The notes beneath the pieces were generated by a model. It was given only the letters and a program-made list of their open reading frames with translations. It searched no databases and was not told where the DNA came from. A program made the translations under genes and the position numbers. Positions 8,124 to 16,026 of a DNA stretch of 32,850 bases are shown here, piece by piece. Source of the stretch: Alkalicoccus chagannorensis DSM 18086. GTDB taxonomy: Bacteria; Bacillota; Bacilli; Bacillales; Salisediminibacteriaceae. Numbering within the stretch: position 1 is the first letter of the stretch; each line of letters starts with the position of its first letter. Where the stretch lies: contig NZ_AUCK01000034.1 in the NCBI RefSeq assembly GCF_000429725.1, positions 1 to 32,850 on the forward strand. The letters are read 5' to 3'.

Positions 8124-8882
8124 ATGCTCGGTTACTACAACCGCCTATCCGCAGAAGTATATGACCTGGACAAGTATATCGGCCGCTCCTTCGGTGATGT
8201 CGAGTTCTACACGCAACGGCTCGCTTCCTGTACGGGCCCCATTTTGGAACCAGGTGTGGGCAATGGCCGCATGTTGATTCCACTCCTTGAACAAGGCCAT
8301 GAGGTCGACGGCTTCGACCTTTCCCCGGACATGCTGCGCCTCTGCCGCCACCACTGCAGCGAACGAGGGTTCCAGCCTCATGTATGGGAAGGAAACATGG
8401 CCTCGATCGATTTGAACCAATCGTACGAGGCCGTCATCGTGCCGGCTGGGACGTTCCTTTTGCTGCATGAGCGCAGGACGTCGATCGCGGCGCTGCAGCA
8501 GTTCCATCACCACCTGCAGCCCGGAGGACGACTGCTCGTGGACACGTTCCTTCAGCCGGGCCACACACGGAACGAACCAGTCACAAGCACGTGGGAAGCG
8601 GAAGACGGCTCGGTCATCACGCTGGAAGCGAAGACGACGGACATCGATGCTGTTCATCAGTACACCATTTCGCATCACCGCTACGAAAAATGGAAGCAGG
8701 GCCGGCTCGTCCAGACAGAACTGGAGCGGTTTCCCCTCCGCTGGTACGGCGTGGAAGAATTCAGTCTCCTGCTCGAACAGGTCGGCTTCACGGACATCAC
8801 GATTTCCGCCGATTACCAAAACGGAACGTATCCCGTCGACGCCGGCAGTGTCATCACATATGAAGCCGTCGTTCGAAAGTAG
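8124..8882 (+). CDS. Class I SAM-dependent methyltransferase
   Basis: Predicted 252-residue cytosolic methyltransferase using S-adenosylmethionine; the substrate is unknown. Motif I is PILEPGVGNGRMLIPL (about residues 40-55), with the acidic residue of motif II in VDGFDLSPDML. Motif III/IV lies around SYEAVIVPAGTFLLL and the post-motif segment is LQPGGRLLVDTF. The N-terminus (LGYYNRLSAEVYDLDK) and the C-terminal beta-rich part resemble small-molecule methyltransferases of Bacilli. The ATG at 8124 follows AAAGGAGAT. A terminator ends the unit at 8931-8965. Confidence 0.88.
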   Translation: MLGYYNRLSAEVYDLDKYIGRSFGDVEFYTQRLASCTGPILEPGVGNGRMLIPLLEQGHEVDGFDLSPDMLRLCRHHCSERGFQPHVWEGNMASIDLNQSYEAVIVPAGTFLLLHERRTSIAALQQFHHHLQPGGRLLVDTFLQPGHTRNEPVTSTWEAEDGSVITLEAKTTDIDAVHQYTISHHRYEKWKQGRLVQTELERFPLRWYGVEEFSLLLEQVGFTDITISADYQNGTYPVDAGSVITYEAVVRK

Positions 8883-8930
8883 AGGGACGGCTTTCCGGAG
8901 AACATCGGATCGTCGCCAGTCTTCTGGCGG

Positions 8931-8965
8931 AAAAGCTGTCGGAATGCCTTCCGTCAGCTTTTTTC
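8931..8965 (+). terminator. Rho-independent terminator of the methyltransferase gene
   Basis: AAAAGCTG-T-CGGAA pairs with TTCCG-T-CAGCTTTT around TGCC; the T run follows directly. Confidence 0.9.
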
Positions 8966-9074
8966 CTATTCTTTATCGTAAAAAGGGGAAACCCTTCGAA
9001 GAGCCCGGCGCAGCAGGTACAGCGCCCTATCTCGATGCGTATGTCACCCTTTGACGATTACGCTCCTCAACACG

Positions 9075-9262
9075 GTGTGACCGCCTGGCACCGATGAGTG
9101 ACTGCTCTGCCACACCGAACGTCCGCTGCGTCCGGCCGAGTGACCGCCCAGCGCCGGTATGACCGCTTGTCCGCTTCTAGCGACTGCCCGCTGCCGCCTT
9201 GCGACCGCCCACCGCCGCTCTGCGTCCGAGCCGGCGCCGCGAGTGACCGCCCAGCACCAAAA
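9075..9262 (+). repeat. Degenerate 21-bp tandem repeat array, locus 2, first array
   Basis: About nine units with a consensus near GAGTGACCGCCC plus nine variable bases. Spacing is 21 bp throughout except for one 19-bp step at about 9138-9157. Unit starts include 9075, 9096, 9117 and 9138. The unit matches those of locus 1 and locus 3. Confidence 0.8.
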
Positions 9263-9300
9263 GAATACCACGCCGAAAAACCTCCAGCCCACCATCCACC

Positions 9301-9343
9301 TCGTTTCCGCGGCTGCCCCGGCAGCCGTAGACCAAAAGGGCTT
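9301..9343 (+). repeat. Conserved hairpin core between the 21-bp arrays, copy 2
   Basis: Matches the 44-bp block at 3809-3852: GCGGCTGC, four bases, GCAGCCGTAG, then ACCAAAAGGGCTT. Read on the minus strand, both copies give Lys-Pro-Phe-Trp-x-Thr-Ala-Ala-x-Ala-Ala-Ala-Glu-Thr. The four loop bases and several third-codon positions differ. Confidence 0.75.
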
Positions 9344-9389
9344 GGGTGACTGGAGGGATTTTGGTTTTTTCCATCTGCTGTTCTTCGTC

Positions 9390-9578
9390 GAATGACCGAG
9401 CCGCCTTTCGCTGAGTCCGCGGAGCGCTGTCGTACGTCTGCTGTGGTTCGTCGAGCGTCCGCCCAGCACCCGAATGGCCGCTGAGCCTGGCGTAGCGACT
9501 GCTTTGACCGACCGTGCGTCCACCCACGGCTGCGCTGCGTCCGAGCGGCCTGCCGATGCGTCTGCTCCTTCACGTAAC
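9390..9578 (+). repeat. Degenerate 21-bp tandem repeat array, locus 2, second array
   Basis: Nine consecutive units of exactly 21 bp (189 bp in all), for example GAATGACCGAGCC, GAGCGTCCGCCC and GCGTCCGAGCGG at their starts. Each unit keeps a G(A/C)(G/A)(T/C)G(A/T)CCG-like core; the rest is variable. Confidence 0.8.
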
Positions 9579-9641
9579 GAGACCCATACACCCAGCATCT
9601 CCGCAGCCTGGGTCTTCAACATGCACTTCTTTCCTAGACAG

Positions 9642-9673
9642 AAAAAAAGCAGCCAGGAGTTATCCTGACTGCT
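9642..9673 (-). terminator. Rho-independent terminator of the membrane/coiled-coil gene
   Basis: On the minus strand AGCAGTCAGGA, TAAC, TCCTGGCTGCT, then seven T. The stem overlaps the 3' end of the coding region. Confidence 0.9.
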
Positions 9674-10616
9674 GTTCGTTATGCCGGCGGGATTGTTCCC
9701 GGTGGCGCTTTTCCAGGACGAGCAGCTTCCGCTCAAGGCTGCTGCGCAGCGCTTCCTGGTCTGCTTCCGGATCGCGCCGATCGGAGACGGTTTCCGTGTG
9801 GGCTGTTTCTTCCGCAGAAGGCGTCTCCTGCAGCGATTCAGCGCCGCTGCGAAGCTGGCTCATCTCTCTGCGGATGCGTGCCGTTTCACTGCGGCGTTCC
9901 AGCTCCTGTTCTTCAAGGGACCGGCGCCGCATGTCGTGCTGCAGCTGCTGATAGTCGGCTTCCAGTTCCCGGATCTGTTCATCCGCCTCATCTGCCAGCC
10001 GCTTCAACAGCGCAGCCTCCTGCTCAAAGGCAGTGGCATCCTGCACGGCATAATCGGCCAGCTCCGGCTCCTCTTCTTCCTGTGCCAGCAGTGCCTGTTC
10101 CCGGCGTGATGCCGCTTTGTCTGCTGCCTCCTGCTGGTGAATCCGGAGCCGGTCGGCGGCCCGCTGCTGTTCGTCGAGGCGCTCCCGCAGCTCCTCCAGA
10201 CTGACGCCTTCCCCTTCAGCGGAGGGAGTTTCCTGCAGATCCGAAGGACGGGAGGACTGCTGCCGCATCTCGCGCTTCTTCCCGCGCAGTTGGACCAAAT
10301 CCTCTCTCACCGTGTCCGAAAATCGGGTGCTGAGCGAAGATCCATCGGCTGAGGGGCTCCAGCTGCGAAACATGACATAGAGGAAGTAGACAGCGGCGAT
10401 GCCGACGAGAGCTTCGGTGTTGGCGGCGAGCATCAAGATGAGGAAAACGCCGACGACGCCCCAGAGGATGCGGGATCCGGTGGAGTCAGCTGCGGCCCAC
10501 TGCTTGATGACAAGCCAGAAAAGCCAGAGGAACAAACCGAACATCACGATGGATAAAATACTGCCGAGGGCGATCATCAGGGCAAGGACGACGGCGGCGG
10601 CTGCGAGAATTTTCAC
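9660..10616 (-). CDS. Membrane protein with long coiled coil (LiaI-like anchor plus PspA-like helix)
   Basis: A 318-residue protein with two clear parts. Residues 1-85 are hydrophobic and hold three or four membrane helices, with the linker AADSTGSRILWG that I associate with small membrane partners encoded next to pspA/liaH genes in Bacilli. Residues 95-318 are rich in Glu, Arg, Gln and Leu, with heptad patterns such as EALLKRLADEADEQIRELEA, so a long cytoplasmic coiled coil is likely. The GTG at 10616 follows GGGAGG with an eight-base spacer. A role in envelope-stress response is inferred from the architecture and from closeness to sigW-controlled envelope genes; it is not shown. It is a single-gene unit between glmM and the accessory block. 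Confidence 0.7.
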   Translation of the reverse strand: MKILAAAAVVLALMIALGSILSIVMFGLFLWLFWLVIKQWAAADSTGSRILWGVVGVFLILMLAANTEALVGIAAVYFLYVMFRSWSPSADGSSLSTRFSDTVREDLVQLRGKKREMRQQSSRPSDLQETPSAEGEGVSLEELRERLDEQQRAADRLRIHQQEAADKAASRREQALLAQEEEEPELADYAVQDATAFEQEAALLKRLADEADEQIRELEADYQQLQHDMRRRSLEEQELERRSETARIRREMSQLRSGAESLQETPSAEETAHTETVSDRRDPEADQEALRSSLERKLLVLEKRHREQSRRHNEQQSG

Positions 10617-10730
10617 GGGTAACGCCTCCCTTCTACCTGTATCTTACCGCAGTCGATGCGAAAAAGAAATATCCGGCGTCCCGTCCCCCGTCTTTTTCGC
10701 AACGTATCCTGGAAGCCTTCCGCCGGGTCG

Positions 10731-10812
10731 TAACAAAAGAGAGGCGCGCCTTTTGATCGGAGCGGCGTGCGGCTGCGCTGTCACTCTGTATGAGCACGTA
10801 TAATTTCTTATA
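10731..10812 (+). repeat. Shortened copy of the ~140-bp dispersed repeat
   Basis: Has the head (AACAAAAG...CGCCTTTTGATCGGAGCGGCGTGCGG in two pieces) joined straight to the tail (GTCACTCTGTATGAGCACGT and the AT-rich end). About 60 bp with the central GGGAAG hairpin is missing. It lies between the coiled-coil gene and the glmM terminator. Confidence 0.7.
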
Positions 10813-10816
10813 CTTC

Positions 10817-10859
10817 AAAAAAAGCTGCCCGGTCGTCTGAATCAGACGCCGGACAGCCG
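10817..10859 (-). terminator. Rho-independent terminator of the cdaA-cdaR-glmM operon
   Basis: On the minus strand GGCTGTCCGGCGTCTG, ATT, CAGACGACCGGGCAGC, then seven T. The stem is long and nearly perfect. Confidence 0.95.
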
Positions 10860-10867
10860 TTCCGTTT

Positions 10868-12229
10868 CTATTCGAGAGAGCCGAGCTCCTGTTTGACGAT
10901 GTCCACGACTTTGTACACGTACGTGTCACAGACATCTTCCGATGGAGCTTCTGCCATGACACGCACGAGCGGCTCCGTTCCGGAAGGACGGACGAGGATA
11001 CGGCCTTCTCCCTGCATTTCCTGTTCGACCGCGCGGATCTCGTCGGCGATCACGACGCTGTTGTGCAGCTGATGCTTATCCTGCACGCGGACGTTGATCA
11101 ACTTCTGCGGGTACTTCGGCATTTCCGCTGCCAGTTCAGACAGCTTCCGGCCGGTCTGCTTGAGAATCTGCGTCAGCTGCAGGGCAGACAGAAGCCCGTC
11201 TCCTGTGGTCGCATAGTCCAGGAAGATCAAGTGGCCGGACTGTTCGCCGCCGAGGCTGTAGCCGTTCTCCCGCATTTCTTCCATGACGTAGCGGTCTCCG
11301 ACAGCCGTCTGCTGGGTTTCGATCCCCTCGCGTTCAAGTGCTTTGTACAGGCCGAGGTTGCTCATGACCGTTGTGACAAGCGTGTTGTCCTTGAGACGTC
11401 CACGTGAGTTCAAGTACTTGGCACAGATGAACATGATTTTATCGCCGTCCACGATGTCCCCATTCTCATCCACGGCAATCAGACGGTCGGCATCGCCATC
11501 GAAGGCCAATCCAATATCCGCCTTCTTGTCTTTCACCAGCTCGACGAGCGCTTCTGGGTGGGTGGAGCCGACTTGATCGTTGATGTTCTTTCCATCCGGA
11601 GAAGCACCGATGCAAAAAATATCCTCTGCTTCGAGATCTGCAAACAGGTGATTCGCCAGCGGGGATGCGGCGCCGTGTGCACAGTCGAGGGCAATACGAA
11701 GCCCTTCAAAGTTTGTATCAATTGTCTGCTTCAAGTAGCGGAGGTATTTCTGGCCGCCTTCGAAGTAGTCACTCACATTGCCGAGTTCGCCACCGGTTGG
11801 ACGCGGCAGATCATCTTCCATGTCATCTTCCTTGTGCAGCAGCGCTTCGATCTCATTTTCCTGCGCATCGATCAGTTTAAAGCCGTCGGAACCGAAAAAC
11901 TTGATCCCGTTGTCCGCCACTGGATTGTGCGAAGCGGAGATCATCACGCCGGCATCCGCGTTCAATGCTTTCGTTAAATAGGCTACCCCCGGAGTCGAAA
12001 TCACGCCGAGACGCATGACTTCCGCCCCCATGGAGAGAAGACCTGCGACAAGCGCGCTTTCCAGCATCGGACCGGATATCCGTGTATCCCGTCCAATTAA
12101 AATTTTCGGGTTGCTTGTTTCTTTGGTCAGTACATAACCGCCGAAGCGGCCGAGTTTAAAAGCGAGTTCGGGTGTCAGCTCCTTGTTGGCTACACCGCGT
12201 ACACCGTCCGTTCCAAAAAAAGTTCCCAT
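10868..12229 (-). CDS. glmM: Phosphoglucosamine mutase
   Basis: Converts glucosamine-6-phosphate to glucosamine-1-phosphate for UDP-GlcNAc and peptidoglycan synthesis. The 453 residues match the family. The phosphoserine loop ISASHNP puts the catalytic Ser at position 100. The Mg-binding loop is AFDGDADR, the sugar-binding loop is GGEQSGH, and the phosphate-binding loop near the end is [13 protein letters not shown]. The N-terminus [11 protein letters not shown] is the usual one. The ATG at 12229 follows AAGGAG at a slightly long spacing. It is the last gene of cdaA-cdaR-glmM, 20 bp after cdaR. In Bacillus and Listeria GlmM binds and inhibits CdaA, so the operon links wall precursor supply with c-di-AMP level. 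Confidence 0.98.
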   Translation of the reverse strand: MGTFFGTDGVRGVANKELTPELAFKLGRFGGYVLTKETSNPKILIGRDTRISGPMLESALVAGLLSMGAEVMRLGVISTPGVAYLTKALNADAGVMISASHNPVADNGIKFFGSDGFKLIDAQENEIEALLHKEDDMEDDLPRPTGGELGNVSDYFEGGQKYLRYLKQTIDTNFEGLRIALDCAHGAASPLANHLFADLEAEDIFCIGASPDGKNINDQVGSTHPEALVELVKDKKADIGLAFDGDADRLIAVDENGDIVDGDKIMFICAKYLNSRGRLKDNTLVTTVMSNLGLYKALEREGIETQQTAVGDRYVMEEMRENGYSLGGEQSGHLIFLDYATTGDGLLSALQLTQILKQTGRKLSELAAEMPKYPQKLINVRVQDKHQLHNSVVIADEIRAVEQEMQGEGRILVRPSGTEPLVRVMAEAPSEDVCDTYVYKVVDIVKQELGSLE

Positions 12230-12249
12230 CGAAAGTTACGCTCCTTCAT

Positions 12250-13728
12250 CTAAGTATCGTCCTGTTCCCTATCTATCGCCTCGTCCTCGCCTTCATCCGG
12301 CTGCTGCTCTGCAATACCGGCTTCCGGAACGTCGTCCGCTTCCTCTTCTTCTTCGACGACCGAGGTGCTGTTCTCATTTTCTTCATTTCCGTTTTCTTCG
12401 TTATTGTCGTTATTCTCGTTGTTCTCCTCGTTCTCGTTCTCTTCATTGATGTCTTCTTCCGGTTCCTCGTTCGTTTCTACCGCGGCATCTTCCCCTCCGC
12501 TGAGAACGACGCTGATGTCGGATCCCTGCTGTGGAAGACGAATATTCTGTGGTCCGTTCAATTCCAGCGGCACATTGTGCGCCCCTTCGGACAGACCTCC
12601 CAAATCGACGACAGCCTCAAAATCCTCCCGGCTGACGCGGTCGAGTTCATTGATGCTCGCCTGAGCAATCAGCGTGAAGGTACCGTTCTCATTCGTCGGA
12701 AAATCGACTTCCATTCCGTCCGGAACGTTTTGAGCCTCAATCGGAAAGTCGACGAACTCCCGGTCCTCTTCGGCAGTTGTATCCACGTTGACCGTGACAG
12801 TGTCCGGTTCGACCCGTTCCGCCCCTTCCGGCAGCGGAACCTCTGCTTCAAACGAACTGTCGCCGTTCACTTGGCCCAGATCCACATCATCAATATCGAT
12901 GAACGAGATCTCATTAAGCACTTCTACCGGCCCGAAGACGGTAACCATCTCCGGGTCGGTGCTGATGCCATTGAGTGCCATGCCTTGATTGAGTTCTCCG
13001 CTCCGGCCGACCCGGACGGGCACTTCGATGTTCGGGCTCGTAATAGGAACCGTCACATCGACAGCCGGCGGATCTGCAGTAACATCAATCTCGTTGCCTG
13101 TTTCATCCAAGAGATCGACCGAAGCGGACGTACTGATGTTGTCTTCAGCGCCGCCGACATCCACGACGACCCGGGCCGTGCTGATCTGATCGATCACGCC
13201 AGAAGCCCCGGTAACGTCAATGGAGGCTGGTTCGACGAGCGGTTCTCCCGGCACATAGCCCTCTGCCACATCGTCTTCATTCACGAGCTCCACCTCTACC
13301 GGAAAAGAGGAAGTGACCCGCTCCTGCAGCGTGACGCTGACCGTCATCGGTACAATCGAGACGCGCAGATCTGTCGGAAAACCGGCGTGTTCAATACGTT
13401 CATAGTGCGTGCCGGCTTCGGCATCCTCCAGGTCGATGAACACTTCCTGCTGCCCCTGTGTAATCTGAGATACGGTCAGCACGTTCTGCGGTCCGCGCAT
13501 CGTCACCTGAACGGTTTCCGGCGCTTCGGTCAGGACATAATTATCTTCATCGTAATACACGTTCAGCGGCACATCTTCCTCTACGCGCTCCCCGTCCGTA
13601 ATCCCGGGAAGGCCGCCGCCTGCCTGGTTGATCTGCTGGTTTTCCATGTTGACCATCAAAAACAGCATCACAGCAATCGCGACGGACGACAGCTTGATAA
13701 ACCAGCTTTTATTAAATAATTTATCCAT
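12250..13728 (-). CDS. cdaR: CdaA regulatory protein CdaR (YbbR domains)
   Basis: A 492-residue membrane-anchored regulator of the diadenylate cyclase CdaA. The N-terminus (MDKLFNKSWFIKLSSVAIAV) leads into one membrane helix, and about four YbbR domains follow on the outside (residues ~50-400). The ATG at 13728 is chosen over an in-frame upstream start because GGAGGT lies seven bases before it; it overlaps the end of cdaA by 8 bp. An unusual part is the last ~80 residues, a low-complexity tail of Glu, Asn and Asp followed by a segment rich in Glu and Asp. I recall no such tail in B. subtilis CdaR. It fits the acidic exported proteins elsewhere in this window. Confidence 0.95.
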   Translation of the reverse strand: MDKLFNKSWFIKLSSVAIAVMLFLMVNMENQQINQAGGGLPGITDGERVEEDVPLNVYYDEDNYVLTEAPETVQVTMRGPQNVLTVSQITQGQQEVFIDLEDAEAGTHYERIEHAGFPTDLRVSIVPMTVSVTLQERVTSSFPVEVELVNEDDVAEGYVPGEPLVEPASIDVTGASGVIDQISTARVVVDVGGAEDNISTSASVDLLDETGNEIDVTADPPAVDVTVPITSPNIEVPVRVGRSGELNQGMALNGISTDPEMVTVFGPVEVLNEISFIDIDDVDLGQVNGDSSFEAEVPLPEGAERVEPDTVTVNVDTTAEEDREFVDFPIEAQNVPDGMEVDFPTNENGTFTLIAQASINELDRVSREDFEAVVDLGGLSEGAHNVPLELNGPQNIRLPQQGSDISVVLSGGEDAAVETNEEPEEDINEENENEENNENNDNNEENGNEENENSTSVVEEEEEADDVPEAGIAEQQPDEGEDEAIDREQDDT

Positions 13729-14542
13729 TCTTCCGACCTCCCAGCTGCCAGAGGGACCCGGTTCCACCACTGTCTTTTTTCAGCAGTTCTTCCTCGAGCA
13801 TGTTCCGAAGGCCGTCTGCTTCCAGATTCCGGTGTATCTCTCCATTTTTCGTAATGGAAATACCGCCTGTTTCTTCGGATACAGCAATGGTGATCGAATC
13901 CGTCACTTCACTGACGCCGAGCGCAGCCCGGTGTCTCGTACCAAGCTCTTTTGAAATGAAAGGATTCTCCGACAGAGGCAGATAACAGCCTGCTGCGGTG
14001 ATTTCGTTATTTTTGATGATGACCGCACCATCGTGCAGCGGCGCATTCGGGATGAAAATGTTGATCAGCAGCTCCGATGTCAGCCGCGCATGCATCGGGG
14101 TGCCGGTTTCGATATAGTCGTTCATTCCTGTTTCCCTCTCGAGGGAAATCAGTGCCCCGATCCGGCGTTTCCCCATGTACTGGGCCGCAGTAATAATTTG
14201 TTCGATCGACCTTTTCGCTTCTTCTTCCTCCGCGCTCGTGCTGGATTGGAAAAAACGTCCCCGGCCGAGCTGCTCCAGGGCACGCCGCAGCTCCGGCTGG
14301 AAGATGATTATAATCGCGAGCAGCCCGTATGTGACCGCCTGCTGCATGATCCACTGTAATGTATTCAGACCGAGCCATCCGCTGGCAAACCAGACTCCCA
14401 GGATGACCGTAATCCCTTTAACCAGCTGGACGGCCCGTGTTCCGCGGATGATCATGATCAATTTATATATAACAAACGCAACCAGCGAGATGTCCACGAT
14501 GATTGCAAGTAATTCCAGTAAAGTTAAATCATCCCACATCAT
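13721..14542 (-). CDS. cdaA: Diadenylate cyclase CdaA (c-di-AMP synthase)
   Basis: Makes cyclic di-AMP from two ATP; c-di-AMP controls potassium and osmolyte balance and wall homeostasis. The 273 residues hold three N-terminal membrane helices (about 8-30, 38-58, 65-82), a short coiled-coil linker and the DisA_N/DAC domain. The catalytic DGA motif is at 171-173 (LHDGAVII) and the RHR motif at 203-205 (GTRHRAALG). Two adjacent ATG codons open the frame; 14542 has the better distance (nine bases) to GGAGG. First gene of the cdaA-cdaR-glmM operon, about 215 bp after rsiW. Confidence 0.98.
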   Translation of the reverse strand: MMWDDLTLLELLAIIVDISLVAFVIYKLIMIIRGTRAVQLVKGITVILGVWFASGWLGLNTLQWIMQQAVTYGLLAIIIIFQPELRRALEQLGRGRFFQSSTSAEEEEAKRSIEQIITAAQYMGKRRIGALISLERETGMNDYIETGTPMHARLTSELLINIFIPNAPLHDGAVIIKNNEITAAGCYLPLSENPFISKELGTRHRAALGVSEVTDSITIAVSEETGGISITKNGEIHRNLEADGLRNMLEEELLKKDSGGTGSLWQLGGRKNG

Positions 14543-14595
14543 GATGAGGAGCCTCCAACACAGTATTTTCCTCTTTCTTTATTCACAACGACTTC

Positions 14596-14604
14596 ATTAT
14601 ATCA
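14596..14604 (-). promoter_or_regulatory. Extended -10 promoter candidate for cdaA
   Basis: On the minus strand TGATATAAT, a perfect extended -10, lies about 54 bases upstream of the cdaA start. No good -35 is seen at the usual distance. Just upstream, CGTGAGAAAGTCTCACG (14653-14669) is a short inverted repeat that could be an operator or the trace of a hairpin. Confidence 0.5.
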
Positions 14605-14694
14605 TACCCGGCACACGAAATTAGTGGGTTCTCGTGGGATTTCTCCGAGATTCGTGAGAAAGTCTCACGACAGCGGCGGCCTGCGGCTGACAAA

Positions 14695-14732
14695 ACAGAA
14701 AGAAGCCGCCTCCCATTCCTTTGGAGACGACT
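14695..14732 (-). terminator. Probable terminator of sigW-rsiW
   Basis: On the minus strand GTCGTCTCC and GGGAGGCGGC pair around AAAGGAAT, followed by an interrupted T run (TTCTTTCTGTTTT). Weaker than the other terminators, so read-through into cdaA is possible. Confidence 0.6.
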
Positions 14733-14756
14733 CCCTGGGTCTGGATACCCGTTTCC

Positions 14757-15383
14757 TTACTCCTCATCGCTGCCGGACGGAATCAGGTCGGCAGTGAAGC
14801 TCCGTACCTGAAACCAGATCTGCTCCAGCGCATCGTTGATCTCTTCGATCTCTCCGGCTGCACCGGAAGCGGATGCCTGCAGATGCTGACCGTTGACGAC
14901 CGTTACGGTGCCGGTGACCTCTCCATTGATTTCAATGTCTCCATTGCGGATCGTTAAATCGCCATCAACGGTGCTGCCTTCGGGTATGATGACGAGGTTC
15001 TGTTCCCGGTCAAGCAGGAACTGCCCCTCTCCTTCGACGACCATCTCCTGGCCGTCTCCCATCCCGCCGGCCATGCTCATCACGAAAACGAGCAGGAAGG
15101 CGGCAGCGGCTACAATCAACGGGTTCCGCCGGATGCGGTGTTTCCATTTCGTCCGCGCCGGCTGCTCCGGGAGCCGGTTCATCACGCCTTCGGTAAAATG
15201 CCTTGGTGCCTCGAAATGGGACGCGCTCTGGATAATAGCAACAGACCGCTTTAGTTCCTGCAGATGCTGCTCGCAGCTTTCGCACTCATAGATGTGTGCT
15301 TCCAGCTGCTTCGCTTCGAGCAGCGTCAGCTCTTCATCCAGGTACGCGTCGAGCAGCTCCCTTTTTTCCTGGGTACAGGCCAT
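14757..15383 (-). CDS. rsiW: Anti-sigma-W factor RsiW
   Basis: A 208-residue membrane protein that holds SigW inactive until it is cut by site-1 and site-2 type proteases. The N-terminal zinc-binding anti-sigma domain shows His30, Cys34 and Cys37 in HIYECESC. One membrane helix follows the basic segment KWKHRIRRNP (about residues 88-108). The outer part has repeated short strands (GDLTIRNGDIEINGEVTGTV) of a bactofilin-like type, as I recall for B. subtilis RsiW. The start lies 23 bp after the sigW stop, so the two genes are cotranscribed. Confidence 0.95.
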   Translation of the reverse strand: MACTQEKRELLDAYLDEELTLLEAKQLEAHIYECESCEQHLQELKRSVAIIQSASHFEAPRHFTEGVMNRLPEQPARTKWKHRIRRNPLIVAAAAFLLVFVMSMAGGMGDGQEMVVEGEGQFLLDREQNLVIIPEGSTVDGDLTIRNGDIEINGEVTGTVTVVNGQHLQASASGAAGEIEEINDALEQIWFQVRSFTADLIPSGSDEE

Positions 15384-15406
15384 GATCCCATCTCTCCTTT
15401 CTCCTG

Positions 15407-15964
15407 TTAGTTCAACCGTTTACGAAGCGCTTCCCGCCCCCGGTGTATACGTGTTTTCACGGTTGCTTCCGGCAGGTGCAGGATCTCGCTGATTTCTTTA
15501 ATAGACAGGTCTTCCAAGTATTTGAGAATCACCGCCGAACGGTACTTCGGAGGAAGACGCATGATCTCCTCCTGAATCCACTGCTGCATTTCCAGCTTGA
15601 CGATCTGATCCTCCGGCAGTTCGACATCGTCGGCGAACTGCGAATGGTAATCCAGATTTTCCGTGCCTGACACACGATCTTCCAGATGAAAGTCAGGCTT
15701 CTTCTTGCGGATCCGGTCAATCGTCAGATTCGTTGTGATCCGGTAGATCCACGTAGAAAATTTCCGCTCCTCATCGTACGATTCAATATTCATATAGGCC
15801 CGCAGGAACGCTTCCTGCGCAATATCCTGAGCTTCATGGGTGTTGCCGATCATCCGGTAGGAAACATGATACACTTTATCTTTATAGAGCTCGACCAGCT
15901 CCGAAAAAGCTTCCTGGTTCCCCTTTTTCACCTCTCGGACAATTTTTTTCACCACGATATCCAT
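15407..15964 (-). CDS. sigW: ECF RNA polymerase sigma factor SigW
   Basis: A 185-residue ECF sigma factor that drives the response to antimicrobial peptides, alkaline shock and other envelope stress. Region 2 runs from about residue 18 to 90 (AFSELVELYKDKVYHVSYRM, DIAQEAFLRAY, FSTWIYRITTNL), and region 4 from about 125 to 180 (LPPKYRSAVILKYLEDLS, EISEILHLPEATVKTRIHRG). The ATG at 15964 matches the N-terminus expected for SigW; the preceding binding site, GGCGGGGGG, is weak. A promoter of ECF type lies upstream, so the gene is probably autoregulated. It is followed by rsiW. Confidence 0.96.
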   Translation of the reverse strand: MDIVVKKIVREVKKGNQEAFSELVELYKDKVYHVSYRMIGNTHEAQDIAQEAFLRAYMNIESYDEERKFSTWIYRITTNLTIDRIRKKKPDFHLEDRVSGTENLDYHSQFADDVELPEDQIVKLEMQQWIQEEIMRLPPKYRSAVILKYLEDLSIKEISEILHLPEATVKTRIHRGREALRKRLN

Positions 15965-15999
15965 TATGAACCCCCCGCCGGATGCGGTTATTATAGTCA

Positions 16000-16026
16000 T
16001 ACGTTATTCATGCCGTCCCGGTTTCA
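16000..16026 (-). promoter_or_regulatory. SigW-type autoregulatory promoter
   Basis: On the minus strand TGAAAC (16021-16026) and CGTA (16000-16003) are 17 bp apart, matching the B. subtilis sigma-W consensus, about 36 bases in front of the sigW start codon. Confidence 0.85.

Larger units (their letters stand above)
8966..9641. other. Gene-poor stretch with 21-bp tandem repeats
   Basis: No gene with a ribosome binding site is seen. Long open frames exist on the minus strand, including one that reads through the whole block in front of the coiled-coil gene's 3' end. They translate to the periodic seven-residue patterns expected from the 21-bp repeats, so I do not call them genes. Two arrays and a hairpin core inside are listed separately. 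Confidence 0.6.

Noticed and set aside
9044-9736. A 230-codon minus-strand open frame across the 21-bp repeats
   Set aside because: It consists mostly of repeat translation, has no ribosome binding site, overlaps the real 3' end of the coiled-coil gene, and frames in the sister loci are not kept.
12172-13719. A 515-codon plus-strand open frame opposite cdaR
   Set aside because: Antisense shadow of cdaR; no ribosome binding site and a Phe/Arg-rich composition typical of shadows of acidic genes.
14621-14680. Repeated TCGTG(A/G)GA motifs upstream of the cdaA promoter as a further tandem array
   Set aside because: Only two or three loose copies with spacing near 20 bp; too short to separate from chance beyond the noted inverted repeat.
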